A stretch of DNA of 64,000 nucleotides from Fodinibius sp051746985. Its GTDB lineage: Bacteria; Bacteroidota; Rhodothermia; Balneolales; Balneolaceae. The notes beneath the pieces are model-generated. The model did no database searches. It saw only the letters and a program-made list of their open reading frames with translations, and was not told the origin of the DNA. Shown one piece after another: positions 1 to 9,027 of this stretch (position 1 is the stretch's first letter; every line of letters begins with the position of its first letter). The stretch spans positions 1 through 64,000 of the forward strand of contig JBNJFP010000008.1 of NCBI GenBank assembly GCA_051746985.1, written 5' to 3'. The position numbers and the translations under genes are program-made.

Positions 1-341
1 GTTGACTTTGTTACAAAAAAGCGGCCCGAAAAGCCATATTGTATAATATTATTTTGTAACAAATTTATATTATAATTTAAATATTAAGTTAATTGTAATT
101 TCAATCCAAGATTACAAGAGTGTTTTTTATTTATATGTTACAAGAAATGTTTATTTTTAATTAAATAAATTATTAATCTAATAGAAATTAAATTCTATAT
201 ATTATGCTGTTACATTCTAATATTTGTTTGCTTATTCAATAGTTATATATTTAAACGCACAAATATTACGGAAGGCTACATTGTATGTTCATTTTGGCGA
301 TGAATAGAAAGCATCAGCAAATTTAGGCTTATTAGATTACC
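1..341. other. AT-rich intergenic leader with TGTTACA repeats
   Basis: No credible coding sequence is visible in these 341 bases, which are very AT-rich. The heptamer TGTTACA, or its complement TGTAACA, occurs four times: 9-15, 55-61 (complement), 136-142 and 208-214. That is far more than composition alone would give in so short a stretch. The segment lies directly upstream of an ECF-type sigma factor gene, so these could be promoter or operator elements. The left neighbour is outside the window. Confidence 0.5.
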
Positions 342-908
342 TTGAGTAACTCCAGAGTTGATTATTCAGAATTAGTTTATGCTCTTCAGCAGAATAGGCA
401 GGGAAAAGCTAATGAACTAATAGAAGAGTTGCTTCACCGGTTAAAGGATTATCTGCAGGTTGTTCTTAATGCAGATGAAAAGGATGCCGAGGAATGTACC
501 CAACAAGCATTTTTAAATGTTTATGAGCAGATACAAAAGGATAACATCCGTGAGGAAAAATATATATTCAGCTATATGATTCGTGCTTGTCGGCATGAAT
601 ACTTCCGTTATACTAAAGAACAGCATCGCTTCAACAACCCAGTTGAAGATCATCAAGATCACTTGGTAAATCCCGCGGAGCAGTTTCAAAACCTTATGGA
701 TAAAGATCGCCAGGCTATTTTGGAGGCATGTCTAAATGAGCTTCGGAAAAAATCTCGAACCTTCATCGAGTATTTTATTGATAAGCCGGATGCGACCACC
801 AAGGAGGCCAGTGCATATTTTGATATCAGTGGGGCAAATGTACGAACGAAAAAGTCACGGATCCTGAGTCGCCTGCATCATTGCTTTAAGCGAAAATGGC
901 GCCAGTAA
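342..908 (+). CDS. ECF-type RNA polymerase sigma factor
   Basis: Probable extracytoplasmic-function sigma-70 family factor of 188 residues, which would direct core RNA polymerase to a small regulon. A region-2-like helix block lies at about residues 40-90 (DAEECTQQAF, then IFSYMIRACRHEYFRY). A region-4-like helix-turn-helix lies at about 125-188 (EASAYFDISGANVRTKKSRILSRL). The start is TTG at 342: an in-frame stop lies three codons upstream (333-335) and the next in-frame Met is inside region 2. No Shine-Dalgarno site is apparent. No anti-sigma gene is adjacent; the nearest anti-sigma-like gene is at 37.6 kb. The gene converges with the next one, 4 bases away. Family assignment is fairly secure; the target regulon is unknown. 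Confidence 0.8.
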   Translation: MSNSRVDYSELVYALQQNRQGKANELIEELLHRLKDYLQVVLNADEKDAEECTQQAFLNVYEQIQKDNIREEKYIFSYMIRACRHEYFRYTKEQHRFNNPVEDHQDHLVNPAEQFQNLMDKDRQAILEACLNELRKKSRTFIEYFIDKPDATTKEASAYFDISGANVRTKKSRILSRLHHCFKRKWRQ

Positions 909-912
909 GATG

Positions 913-1530
913 TTAAAGCGGTATTGTGAATGATAGTTGAGTACCCTGTATGGATATTTGTTCTATGAATGAATCAAGCGTTCTGTTGTTTGTTCGATTT
1001 AAGACATAGAGTGTGGAGTCAAAAAGTAACAGAAATCCACCTTGAATAATCAAAGATTGTCCATAGCCAATAAGTCGATTATTCGTTTTCCGCAGCCCTC
1101 GTTCCCACAAAAATCCTCCGGTGGCTATATATCCTACATTGAGTCCCATGTTAAGAAGCAGAATGTTCTCAATCGATTTTGATTCTGCCAAGCTTTGGGT
1201 AAGGGAAAAGGCGGTGGGATCAGCATTGGCATATTGATATAGCGCTCCACCTGCAATGGCCAGGTTTACAATATTCCATCCCACATTCATTTGATGCAAA
1301 TACTTGGTGCGGCCGCTGCTATTAAAATATCCGACTGATCCTATCGCAATATTAGATAATGCCCACCCGGATAGTACGTACATGCCGTTAGTATTTAGAC
1401 TAATACGCTGTTCATTATACGACGTAAGTGATTCCGACAGATTTTGAGCAGTACCCACATCTGTAAGTATAACAATGAACAATGCGAGAAGAATCTGAAA
1501 ATAAAATAGCTGTCGGTATGCGCTAATCAT
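913..1530 (-). CDS. Hypothetical membrane protein (DUF6992-like)
   Basis: Protein of 205 residues with a hydrophobic N-terminus that could be a signal sequence (about residues 8-28, ending TAQ) and three or four further hydrophobic segments (about 50-70, 85-100, 120-140, 155-178). The pattern YNEQR followed by MYVLSGWALSNI resembles a family of unknown function seen mainly in Bacteroidota (DUF6992, recalled and not searched). It ends 4 bases from pdeM, whose reading frame it follows on the minus strand, so it may be the last gene of the lhr-pdeM transcript. No catalytic motif is visible and the function is unknown. Confidence 0.7.
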   Translation of the reverse strand: MISAYRQLFYFQILLALFIVILTDVGTAQNLSESLTSYNEQRISLNTNGMYVLSGWALSNIAIGSVGYFNSSGRTKYLHQMNVGWNIVNLAIAGGALYQYANADPTAFSLTQSLAESKSIENILLLNMGLNVGYIATGGFLWERGLRKTNNRLIGYGQSLIIQGGFLLLFDSTLYVLNRTNNRTLDSFIEQISIQGTQLSFTIPL

Positions 1531-1534
1531 GACA

Positions 1535-2212
1535 TCAAGAAGGTAACTGCTGGGCAGAGATAATTTGGGAATTTACAATTATGAAAACCTGATCGTGCTC
1601 TTTTGGTTGAATTACATGTGTACCTGTAAACCCACCAAAGGCTGGCAGAATTCCGTATTCGCTTGAAAAATAAAAGCAGGGTAGCTTCATAGCTTGCCGA
1701 GCCGCTCCTTTAAGCTGTGCTGCTGGATGAACATGTCCGCTAAGGATATATTTTTTGTTGTAATCTTTTTGATCAGTGAGCGCATTGATATCATGGACAA
1801 ACAGAAAAGGTGCCACTGAAAGTTGTTTGAACACGTTGATAATTCCCGAGTGATATTTCTGGGCATCAAGGATATCGTGGTTTCCCACTACCAGACTAAC
1901 TTCGAGTTGAGTATAATTTTTTCGCCATTTAATAAACTGTTGCCACTCTTTGTTTACATCACTATGAAAAAGGTCGCCGAGGATAATCAGATGGTCTGGA
2001 TTGGTGAGATCAAGAATGGCATCTAATTGATCGAGATTAGATTTGGCAACTTGCCGGGGGACGGCAATACCATTCTTGCGGAAATGTCCGGCTTTTCCAA
2101 TATGGAGATCGGCGATCAACAGCGTTTTCTGTTTTTGCCAGTAAATTGCTTTCTGAGGTAGCAACCAAAGACGTTGATGTTGTAAATTGAAAGCACGAGC
2201 ATTGGGAATCAT
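1535..2212 (-). CDS. pdeM: Ligase-associated DNA damage response endonuclease PdeM
   Basis: Calcineurin-like metallophosphoesterase of 225 residues. The metal-binding motifs appear in order: ADLHIGK (about residue 33), GDLFHS (about 79), GNHD (about 110) and GHVHP (about 158). The length and the preserved N-terminal region match the PdeM family, a DNA-modifying phosphoesterase found beside an Lhr helicase, an ATP-dependent ligase and a beta-CASP exonuclease. Here it lies directly downstream of lhr on the minus strand (57-base gap), while the ligase and exonuclease are near 20-23 kb. A cytoplasmic role in DNA end or strand processing is inferred from family context. Confidence 0.88.
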   Translation of the reverse strand: MIPNARAFNLQHQRLWLLPQKAIYWQKQKTLLIADLHIGKAGHFRKNGIAVPRQVAKSNLDQLDAILDLTNPDHLIILGDLFHSDVNKEWQQFIKWRKNYTQLEVSLVVGNHDILDAQKYHSGIINVFKQLSVAPFLFVHDINALTDQKDYNKKYILSGHVHPAAQLKGAARQAMKLPCFYFSSEYGILPAFGGFTGTHVIQPKEHDQVFIIVNSQIISAQQLPS

Positions 2213-2268
2213 TTTCTTAAGTCTAAGTAGCCTATATTTTCAATTTATTGATATTTTGATGAATAGTA

Positions 2269-4731
2269 CTAAGTATGTTCTTCAAGTTGAAGCTGCATTT
2301 TTTGTACCCGATCCATCAAATTTTCAGAGCTTAATCGCTCGCGAAGCCGATCCACCATAATGGGAAATGCCAGCGGGGTAAAGCGCTCGGTAGTATTTAG
2401 CGTTATTTTTTGGGATTGAATGCGTCTTAATGCTTTTCGAAGTCGCACTTCGTCCAGCTGATAGGAAAGCACTTCATCATAAGCTTGTTGCAGCAAGAGG
2501 TTGTCGGGCTCATACTGATCAAAAACATCAAAAAAGAGTCCGGCCGAAGATTGCAGATGCCGCCCAGCTTTTTGCTGGCCGGGGAATCCTTTGAAAATAA
2601 GTCCGGCAATGTGACAGATCCCTCGAAAACGACGTTTGGCAAGTTCCGTGTCATTAAGGCTGGAGAAAATATCTTCAACTAAATGATCATCAGAAAAAAG
2701 ATTATTCTGCATGGCTTTTTGTATGGGGATTTCCTGATCCGAAAGCAGCTCAAATCCGTAGTCATTCATCGCGATAGAAAAGGTGATCGGTGTCAGCTGT
2801 GAGATTCGATACGCCACCAAGGCCGACATCCCCTCGTGGACATATCGTCCTTCAAATGGATAGAAAAAAAGATGATGTCCCTCCGGTGAAGTGGTCTGTT
2901 CGATCAGAAATTCATCATCATCGGGTAACGTGGACCAGCTACTTTGGACATCCAAAATGGGCTGAATGGTTTTGAGTTCGATATCTTTTGCGGTGCCATC
3001 GATGGCTTGATGCATCTTGTTACGCAATAAAGCGCTCATATTAGAAGAGAGCGACATGCGTCCGCCCATCCAGCTGGGCACTTTTGCTTTGGATGTATTA
3101 GCCCGCCGTACGTAGGCGGTCATCTGCTTGGTTCTGACGAGTTCGAGGCTACGTCCGGCAAACCAAAACTTGTCGCCGGGATTTAGCGATGCAATAAACC
3201 ATTCCTCAATGCTACCCAAATGAGCGCCTTTTAAATATTTCACGCTCATCATGGTGTCGCTGGCAATGGTGCCAATCGACATGCGGTGGCGACGTTTTAT
3301 TTTCTTGTCAACGACCTTGTATAGTCCGTCTTCTTCCACGACTTTTGAGTACTCATCGTAGGCCGTCAGCGATTGTCCGCCCGTGGTGATGAAATCCAAA
3401 ATCCAGTTCCACTCTTTTTGCGTAAGCGTTTGATAGGCAAAAGTCGTTTTTACTTCCTCGTAAATATTCTTGGGATCAAAGCCATCCGAAACTGCCAAAG
3501 TAATAAGGTACTGAATGAGTACGTCGTATGGCTTAAGAATGGGCTCACGACTTTCGAGCGCTACTTCCTCAGTGGCTGCCGTTTTGAGTGCTGCGGCTTC
3601 GATCAGCTCGAGTGCATTGGTGGGTACAAAATGGATATGACTGGTAGAACCCGGCTGGTGCCCACTGCGTCCGGCCCGCTGCAGAAAACGTGCTACGCCT
3701 TTGGGACTTCCAACCTGGACCACCGTTTCGACGGGAGCAAAATCGACGCCTAAATCCAGACTGGAAGTACATACAACAGCTTTTAGCATTCCTTTGTGAA
3801 GCGAGTCTTCCACCCACCGACGAATTTTCTTACTCAGCGAGCCGTGGTGAAGTGCAATAGTGCCGGCCAATTCTGGTTTTGCGTCCAAAAGCTGTTGAAA
3901 CCAGATTTCTGACTGCGAACGGGTGTTCGTAAAAATGAGGGTAGAACGGCTTTCCTCAATAATGGGTAAAACCTTAGGCATTAACTTTGTACCCAGATGT
4001 CCAGACCATGGAAATTTTTCTACGTTGTCAGGCAACACAGATTGTACCTTTAATTTTTTTTCGACATCTGATTTAATGATGACAGCGTTATCGTTATTGC
4101 CATTAGTACCGAGTAGCACATCGCGAGCTTGTTGCAGATTTCCGATGGTCGCGGAAATACCCCATATATTAAGATTAGGCCGCAGGTGTTTAAGCCGAGA
4201 TAAACCAAGTTCGGTTTGGGTTCCGCGCTTCGATCCCAACAGTTCATGCCATTCATCCACTACTACAGCATTTAGATCAGAAAAATATTTTTTATATCCC
4301 TTCTGAGCCATCAGGATATGCAAGCTTTCGGGAGTGGTAATGAGCACTTCCGGCATCTGTTTTTTAAGCTGCTGTTTTTGATAGGATGATACATCCCCCG
4401 TGCGTCGCGCTATCTGCCATGGCATATCCAGATCATCAACGACCGTTTGCAGCGCCTGTTCAATATCCCGAGCCAGGGCCCGAAGCGGCGTTATCCATAA
4501 AAGCTGGAGTCCATTATCGGCCAGCTCACGGTAGGTTTGGGGATGGTTGTCAATCCATTTGATAAGCATCGGCATAAAAAGCGCATAGGTTTTTCCGCTG
4601 CCGGTGGGGGCATTGAGTAATCCATTTTTGTCCGATAGAAAAGCATGCCAAACGTGCTGTTGATAATCAAAGGGCTGCCAGCCGCGATCATTAAACCATT
4701 TTACAATTTTGCGATAGCCCTTACTTTTCAT
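2269..4731 (-). CDS. lhr: Ligase-associated DEXH-box DNA helicase (Lhr family)
   Basis: Superfamily 2 helicase of 820 residues. Walker A APTGSGKT is at residues 41-48 and the DEXH box reads DEWH at about 158. Motif III SATIG is near 193, the second RecA domain carries TNTRSQSE and the QRAGRSGH box, and the C-terminal 400 residues match the winged-helix and Lhr core domains. This is the core length of bacterial Lhr, which translocates 3'-5' on single-stranded DNA and unwinds RNA:DNA and DNA duplexes. It probably heads a transcript with pdeM. Its usual partners, the ATP-dependent ligase and beta-CASP exonuclease, are encoded about 16 kb away on the same strand. Confidence 0.9.
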   Translation of the reverse strand: MKSKGYRKIVKWFNDRGWQPFDYQQHVWHAFLSDKNGLLNAPTGSGKTYALFMPMLIKWIDNHPQTYRELADNGLQLLWITPLRALARDIEQALQTVVDDLDMPWQIARRTGDVSSYQKQQLKKQMPEVLITTPESLHILMAQKGYKKYFSDLNAVVVDEWHELLGSKRGTQTELGLSRLKHLRPNLNIWGISATIGNLQQARDVLLGTNGNNDNAVIIKSDVEKKLKVQSVLPDNVEKFPWSGHLGTKLMPKVLPIIEESRSTLIFTNTRSQSEIWFQQLLDAKPELAGTIALHHGSLSKKIRRWVEDSLHKGMLKAVVCTSSLDLGVDFAPVETVVQVGSPKGVARFLQRAGRSGHQPGSTSHIHFVPTNALELIEAAALKTAATEEVALESREPILKPYDVLIQYLITLAVSDGFDPKNIYEEVKTTFAYQTLTQKEWNWILDFITTGGQSLTAYDEYSKVVEEDGLYKVVDKKIKRRHRMSIGTIASDTMMSVKYLKGAHLGSIEEWFIASLNPGDKFWFAGRSLELVRTKQMTAYVRRANTSKAKVPSWMGGRMSLSSNMSALLRNKMHQAIDGTAKDIELKTIQPILDVQSSWSTLPDDDEFLIEQTTSPEGHHLFFYPFEGRYVHEGMSALVAYRISQLTPITFSIAMNDYGFELLSDQEIPIQKAMQNNLFSDDHLVEDIFSSLNDTELAKRRFRGICHIAGLIFKGFPGQQKAGRHLQSSAGLFFDVFDQYEPDNLLLQQAYDEVLSYQLDEVRLRKALRRIQSQKITLNTTERFTPLAFPIMVDRLRERLSSENLMDRVQKMQLQLEEHT

Positions 4732-4887
4732 TAAGATCGAAATCTTGTTTATTGCAGTTCAGTCGAAATTATGTAACGGAAATGAACAGTGAATAATTTG
4801 CTTTTAATGACAATGTGATTATTAGGCGTACGTTTTTAATAGCTATTATTTGTTGCCAATTATATTATTAACTCAAATTCTACTGCT

Positions 4888-6786
4888 ATGTGGCTAAATA
4901 TCGATTCGTTTGAAGAGTATAAGGAAGTCTATAATGAAAGCATCAGTGATCCTGAAAAGTTCTGGGAGCACGAGGCGGGGACATTTTATTGGCGTGAGCG
5001 ATGGGACAAAACACATAGTGGCAGTTTTGAAGAGGGAAATGTTAAGTGGTTCGAGGGCGGAAAAATGAATATTACCGAAAACTGCCTCGACCGTCACCTG
5101 AATACCATTGGTAACAAGACCGCTTTTATTTTCGAGCCCAATCATCCGGATTCGTTTCGGCGCACTATCACCTATCGCCAGCTGCATGAGGACGTCTGCC
5201 GGTTCGCCAATGTGCTCGAATCCAAAGGAATTGAAAAAGGTGACCGGGTAGCCATTTATATGGCTATGACGCCCGAACTGATGATTGCCTCGTTGGCTTG
5301 CGCGCGCATTGGGGCGGTTCATTCTATTGTTTTTGCAGGATTTTCGGCCCAGTCACTGGCTGAGCGTATTCAAGATTGTGATGCCAAAATGCTGATCACC
5401 AATGACGGGCTTCGTCGTGGCGAAAAGCACGTGCCGCTTAAAGATATTTCGGATGAGGCGCTCGAAGAGTGTACAACTGTCGAGAAGGTAATTGTATGTC
5501 AGCGTACCAACCGTGACATCAACTGGGAAGAAGGTCGCGACGAATGGTGGCACCTGTTGATTCGTAATGCATCCAAAGAGCATGAAGCCGTAGAGATGGA
5601 TGCAGAAGATCCACTGTTTATTCTGTACACCTCTGGATCTACCGGCAAGCCCAAGGGACAGGTGCACACTTGCGGGGGCTACATGGTTTATACCAGTTAT
5701 ACGTTTCGCAACGTTTTTCAGGTTGAGGAAGATTCTGTGTATTGGTGTACTGCCGATGCGGGATGGATTACGGGACACTCCTACATTTTATACGGGCCAT
5801 TGCTAAATGGTGCTACTGGTATCATTTTCGAGGGAACGCCAACCTATCCCGATCCGGGTCGACTCTGGGAGGTGTGCGAAAAGTATAAAGTGACCCATTT
5901 CTATACCTCACCTACAGCTATCCGTGCTCTGATGAAAGAGGATATCGAATACGTCAACAAATATGATTTGAGTTCGCTCAAAGTTCTGGGATCAGTGGGT
6001 GAACCCATTAATGAGGAGGCGTGGCACTGGTATCACGATAAGATCGGAAATGGAAAATGTCCGATTGTGGATACGTGGTGGCAAACCGAAACGGGTGGTA
6101 TCATGATCTCTCCGCTGGCAGGTATTACGCCTACTAAGCCTGGTTTCGCTACGTTACCCCTGCCTGGCGTTGAACCGGCGCTTATGGATGATGATGGAAA
6201 AGAGATCGAAGGTAATGGCGTGAAAGGTAATCTTGTTATTAAGCAGCCATGGCCGGGAATGACGCGCGGAATCTGGGGTAACCAGGAGCGCTATATGAAA
6301 ACCTATTTCAAAGATTACGAGGGGTATTATTTTACGGGGGACGGCTGCCGTCGTGATGAAGAGGGCTACTATCGCATTACTGGCCGTGTTGATGACGTGC
6401 TGAACGTTTCGGGACACCGTTTGGGAACTGCTGAAATTGAGAACGCCATCGATGAGCATCCCAAAGTGGTAGAGGCCGCAATCGTGGGGTATCCCCATGA
6501 TGTAAAAGGGGAAGGAATATTTGCCTTTATGACGTGCGAGGATGGGGTTTCTGATCCCGAAGCATTCAAAAAAGAGATTCACGATCTGGTATCTAAAATA
6601 ATAAGCCCCATTGCCAAGCCGGATAAAATTCAAATTGTGGATGGACTTCCAAAAACGAGGTCCGGTAAAATTATGCGGCGTATTCTTCGCAAAGTGGCGG
6701 CCGGAGAGACCGATGATATGGGCGATACATCTACGTTGCTTGATCCCACTGTTGTGGATGGAATTATAGCTGGAGATGCATATTAA
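4888..6786 (+). CDS. acsA: Acetyl-CoA synthetase
   Basis: AMP-forming acetate-CoA ligase of 632 residues, the usual length. It activates acetate to acetyl-AMP and then to acetyl-CoA in the cytoplasm. The N-terminal ACAS domain begins YKEVYNESISDPEKFW. The AMP-binding P-loop YTSGSTGKPKG lies at about residue 247. The hinge and A10 region PKTRSGKIMRRILR is at about 589-602; its Lys (about 594) is the catalytic and acetyl-regulated residue in this family. The gene stands alone and is followed by a strong hairpin terminator. The downstream minus-strand genes include alanine dehydrogenase, so the locus has a central carbon/nitrogen flavour. Confidence 0.95.
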   Translation: MWLNIDSFEEYKEVYNESISDPEKFWEHEAGTFYWRERWDKTHSGSFEEGNVKWFEGGKMNITENCLDRHLNTIGNKTAFIFEPNHPDSFRRTITYRQLHEDVCRFANVLESKGIEKGDRVAIYMAMTPELMIASLACARIGAVHSIVFAGFSAQSLAERIQDCDAKMLITNDGLRRGEKHVPLKDISDEALEECTTVEKVIVCQRTNRDINWEEGRDEWWHLLIRNASKEHEAVEMDAEDPLFILYTSGSTGKPKGQVHTCGGYMVYTSYTFRNVFQVEEDSVYWCTADAGWITGHSYILYGPLLNGATGIIFEGTPTYPDPGRLWEVCEKYKVTHFYTSPTAIRALMKEDIEYVNKYDLSSLKVLGSVGEPINEEAWHWYHDKIGNGKCPIVDTWWQTETGGIMISPLAGITPTKPGFATLPLPGVEPALMDDDGKEIEGNGVKGNLVIKQPWPGMTRGIWGNQERYMKTYFKDYEGYYFTGDGCRRDEEGYYRITGRVDDVLNVSGHRLGTAEIENAIDEHPKVVEAAIVGYPHDVKGEGIFAFMTCEDGVSDPEAFKKEIHDLVSKIISPIAKPDKIQIVDGLPKTRSGKIMRRILRKVAAGETDDMGDTSTLLDPTVVDGIIAGDAY

Positions 6787-6809
6787 TTCTAAATAAAATT
6801 ATCAGAAAA

Positions 6810-6843
6810 GGCGTCGTTTATTATACAGCGACGTCTTTTTTTT
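6810..6843 (+). terminator. Intrinsic terminator after acsA
   Basis: A 7-bp stem (GGCGTCG at 6810-6816 with CGACGTC at 6829-6835, one G-U pair) is followed by a run of eight T. It begins 23 bases after the acsA stop codon. The opposite strand reads a shorter T run, so it may also serve the convergent minus-strand genes. Confidence 0.8.
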
Positions 6844-6855
6844 ATGGTCGAAATG

Positions 6856-7224
6856 TTAGATGGGGAGCACCAATCCCAATAGAAAAATAAGCAGGCTGAT
6901 GACAAGCAGAATCAGCCGGAAACGGGTACGGATAATCATGGGATGAAAGAACAACCCATAGGTGAGCGGTTGTTCGACGAGCCAATCGTAGTAGTGATGG
7001 CGGTGAGCTTCGCCAAGAGCCAGCGTTACGTGTCCGTGGAGAATTGTGATCATAAATGGGATGGAAAACAGGGCGCATCCAACAAAGATAAGCGTTTGAT
7101 CTAACCCCGAGAACCGACCTATAAACCAGTAGGGCCAGGCAAAAAGTACGAAAAAAGGTACACTCAGCATCCAGTTGATAATGCTGATGCGCTTAAAGTT
7201 TTTAACTGTCAGTTCTTGGTTCAT
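6856..7224 (-). CDS. Small integral membrane protein, unknown
   Basis: Protein of 122 residues with an N-terminal hydrophobic hairpin (about residues 15-35), a central segment (about 45-62) and a C-terminal segment rich in Leu/Ile (about 103-121). The middle contains a His-rich loop (HGHV, then EAHRHHYYDW). Its start overlaps the end of the upstream gene (7202-7612) by 23 bases, which indicates translational coupling. The family is not recognised. With its partner and alanine dehydrogenase it forms a three-gene minus-strand run. Confidence 0.65.
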   Translation of the reverse strand: MNQELTVKNFKRISIINWMLSVPFFVLFAWPYWFIGRFSGLDQTLIFVGCALFSIPFMITILHGHVTLALGEAHRHHYYDWLVEQPLTYGLFFHPMIIRTRFRLILLVISLLIFLLGLVLPI

Positions 7225-7612
7225 GATGCGTTTCTACTATTGGATCGGAGTCAAGACCGTGTTGAGGATCATTTTTCCAGACATGAAGATACCAGTAAAT
7301 GGGCAATGAGATCCCGTATGCGATAAACGTTACAATGATCCAAAGCATTCGTTTTTCGGTATCTAATGCTACATTCTGTAACATATGAACGACATAGAAA
7401 ATGAATAATCCCAACGAAAGCAGAATGGCGGGAAAAATGAGAGGAAGCAGGTGGCTTAGGTACGAAAATGATCTCATTGACATCGATGGTTCGTGAGAAG
7501 ACATCATCGAGAAAAAATTAACGATAAAAAGCCCAATGATACTTAGGGTGAAGAGTAAGGGCAGAAACGTTAATATTCCAAGGATGATTTTTGTCGGCTT
7601 GTTTAAAATCAT
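7202..7612 (-). CDS. Small integral membrane protein, unknown
   Basis: Protein of 136 residues with three likely membrane segments (about residues 10-33, 52-76 and 90-110) and a charged C-terminal tail rich in Asp, His and Pro. It resembles the generic small membrane proteins often annotated as hypothetical in Bacteroidota. It lies 12 bases downstream of alanine dehydrogenase and overlaps the next gene, so it is probably cotranscribed with both. No enzymatic motif is visible. Confidence 0.65.
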   Translation of the reverse strand: MILNKPTKIILGILTFLPLLFTLSIIGLFIVNFFSMMSSHEPSMSMRSFSYLSHLLPLIFPAILLSLGLFIFYVVHMLQNVALDTEKRMLWIIVTFIAYGISLPIYWYLHVWKNDPQHGLDSDPIVETHHEPRTDS

Positions 7613-7624
7613 TGGATCTAAGAT

Positions 7625-8839
7625 CTAAATTTGACTGGCAATAAGCATCTCAATTTCGCGGTAGGGCATATCGAAAATTTTGGACAACGATTTTTTGGTA
7701 AGATGTTTTTTATAGACGTAGGTGCCATTGCGTAGAGCGGTGTTGCTCCACAGACATTCACGGATTCCACCGGCATCACCGATAGCCAACAGGTAGGGTA
7801 CAATCACATTGTTGAGGGCATAGGTGGCTGTACGAGCTACATTTGATGGAATATTAGGCACGCAATAATGGATGACATCGTGCTTGATATACGTGGGTTT
7901 GGAGTGAGTAGTCGCATGGCTGGTGGCAATACATCCTCCCTGATCAATGACGGTATCTACGATGACGCTGCCCGGTTTCATGGAGGTGACCATGGGTTCT
8001 GTTACTAAGCAGGGGGCCCGTTCGCCCTCGGACATGGCGGCACCGATAACAACATCGGCAGATTGTATGGCCGAAGATAAATATTGATAGTTAGCAGTGG
8101 CCGTAATGATGCGCCGGTCGAGGGCATTTTCAAGATGGCGAAGCCGGGCCAGGTCATTATCCATCACAAACACTTGGGCACCATAACCCAAGGCCGTGCG
8201 TGCAGCATATTCGGCTGTGATACCTGCTCCCAAAATAACTACAGTCGCAGGCGGAATCCCTGAAATACCACCCAGCATAATACCCTGTCCGCCTTCATTT
8301 TTTTCGAGGTAATGGGCACCGATCTGCACCGACATCGAGCCTGTTATTTCGTGCATCATACGCACAAGGGGGAACTCCTTGTCATCCCCTTTTATAAATT
8401 CAAAGCCAATAGCAGTGGTATTCTTTTTGATCAGCAGATCGATAAACTCTTCTGTGGCATTACCGAGATGAAGGGCAGAAAGCAAAGTTTGATCCTGTTC
8501 AATTAACTCAAATTCAGATTCCGAAGGCGGGGCTACCTTTACAATCATATCTGACTTTTTATAAACGTCATCAATGCTGTAGGCTATTTCGGCACCGGCG
8601 TCGGCAAATTCCTGATCAGTAAAATTGGCTTCGGTTCCGGCATCTTGCTCAACAAATACCTCATGCCCATTGGCTGTTAACACGGAAACGCCGCCTGGCG
8701 TTAAACAAATCCTTCGTTCATCATTGGAGACTTCCCGCGGGACCCCTATCTTTAAGGATATATTGGATTCGGATTTCATCAGTCGCTTTTCCAGCGTCTG
8801 AATACCAATTTGTTCTGTTTCAAGGGGATTAATATCCAT
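7625..8839 (-). CDS. ald: Alanine dehydrogenase
   Basis: NAD-dependent L-alanine dehydrogenase of 404 residues, interconverting alanine and pyruvate plus ammonia. The substrate-side region IGVPREVSNDERRICLTPGGV begins at about residue 31. Catalytic Lys lies in VKVAPPSE and His in LHLGNAT; the Rossmann loop is GAGITAEYAA and the active-site Asp is in VIDQGGC. About 30 residues precede the usual IGVPKE start. A second Met at residue 21 (8779) is an alternative start, though the longer form is typical of some Bacteroidota homologs. It is first in a minus-strand run with two small membrane protein genes. Confidence 0.88.
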   Translation of the reverse strand: MDINPLETEQIGIQTLEKRLMKSESNISLKIGVPREVSNDERRICLTPGGVSVLTANGHEVFVEQDAGTEANFTDQEFADAGAEIAYSIDDVYKKSDMIVKVAPPSESEFELIEQDQTLLSALHLGNATEEFIDLLIKKNTTAIGFEFIKGDDKEFPLVRMMHEITGSMSVQIGAHYLEKNEGGQGIMLGGISGIPPATVVILGAGITAEYAARTALGYGAQVFVMDNDLARLRHLENALDRRIITATANYQYLSSAIQSADVVIGAAMSEGERAPCLVTEPMVTSMKPGSVIVDTVIDQGGCIATSHATTHSKPTYIKHDVIHYCVPNIPSNVARTATYALNNVIVPYLLAIGDAGGIRECLWSNTALRNGTYVYKKHLTKKSLSKIFDMPYREIEMLIASQI

Positions 8840-8954
8840 AATGAGTTATTTATCGAATATATAATGAAGGTTAATTTAATTTACCTGCTGACGCTAAGCA
8901 AAAAAGACAATGTAAGTTTAATTTTATTATTTAGACCCCAGGGTTTTTGCTGGA

Positions 8955-8992
8955 AATTAGGAATTAAGATTAATCTACTGTAATTCCTAATT
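8955..8992. repeat. Inverted repeat between ald and rsmA
   Basis: A perfect 12-base inverted repeat (AATTAGGAATTA at 8955-8966 with TAATTCCTAATT at 8981-8992) encloses a 14-base spacer that itself contains the palindrome AGATTAATCT. It lies in the divergent ald/rsmA intergenic region, 36 bases before the rsmA start. It could be an operator, an RNA hairpin in the rsmA leader or a dispersed intergenic repeat. Confidence 0.6.
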
Positions 8993-9027
8993 GTTAATTC
9001 CACATTCTAAATTCATGTATATATTAT

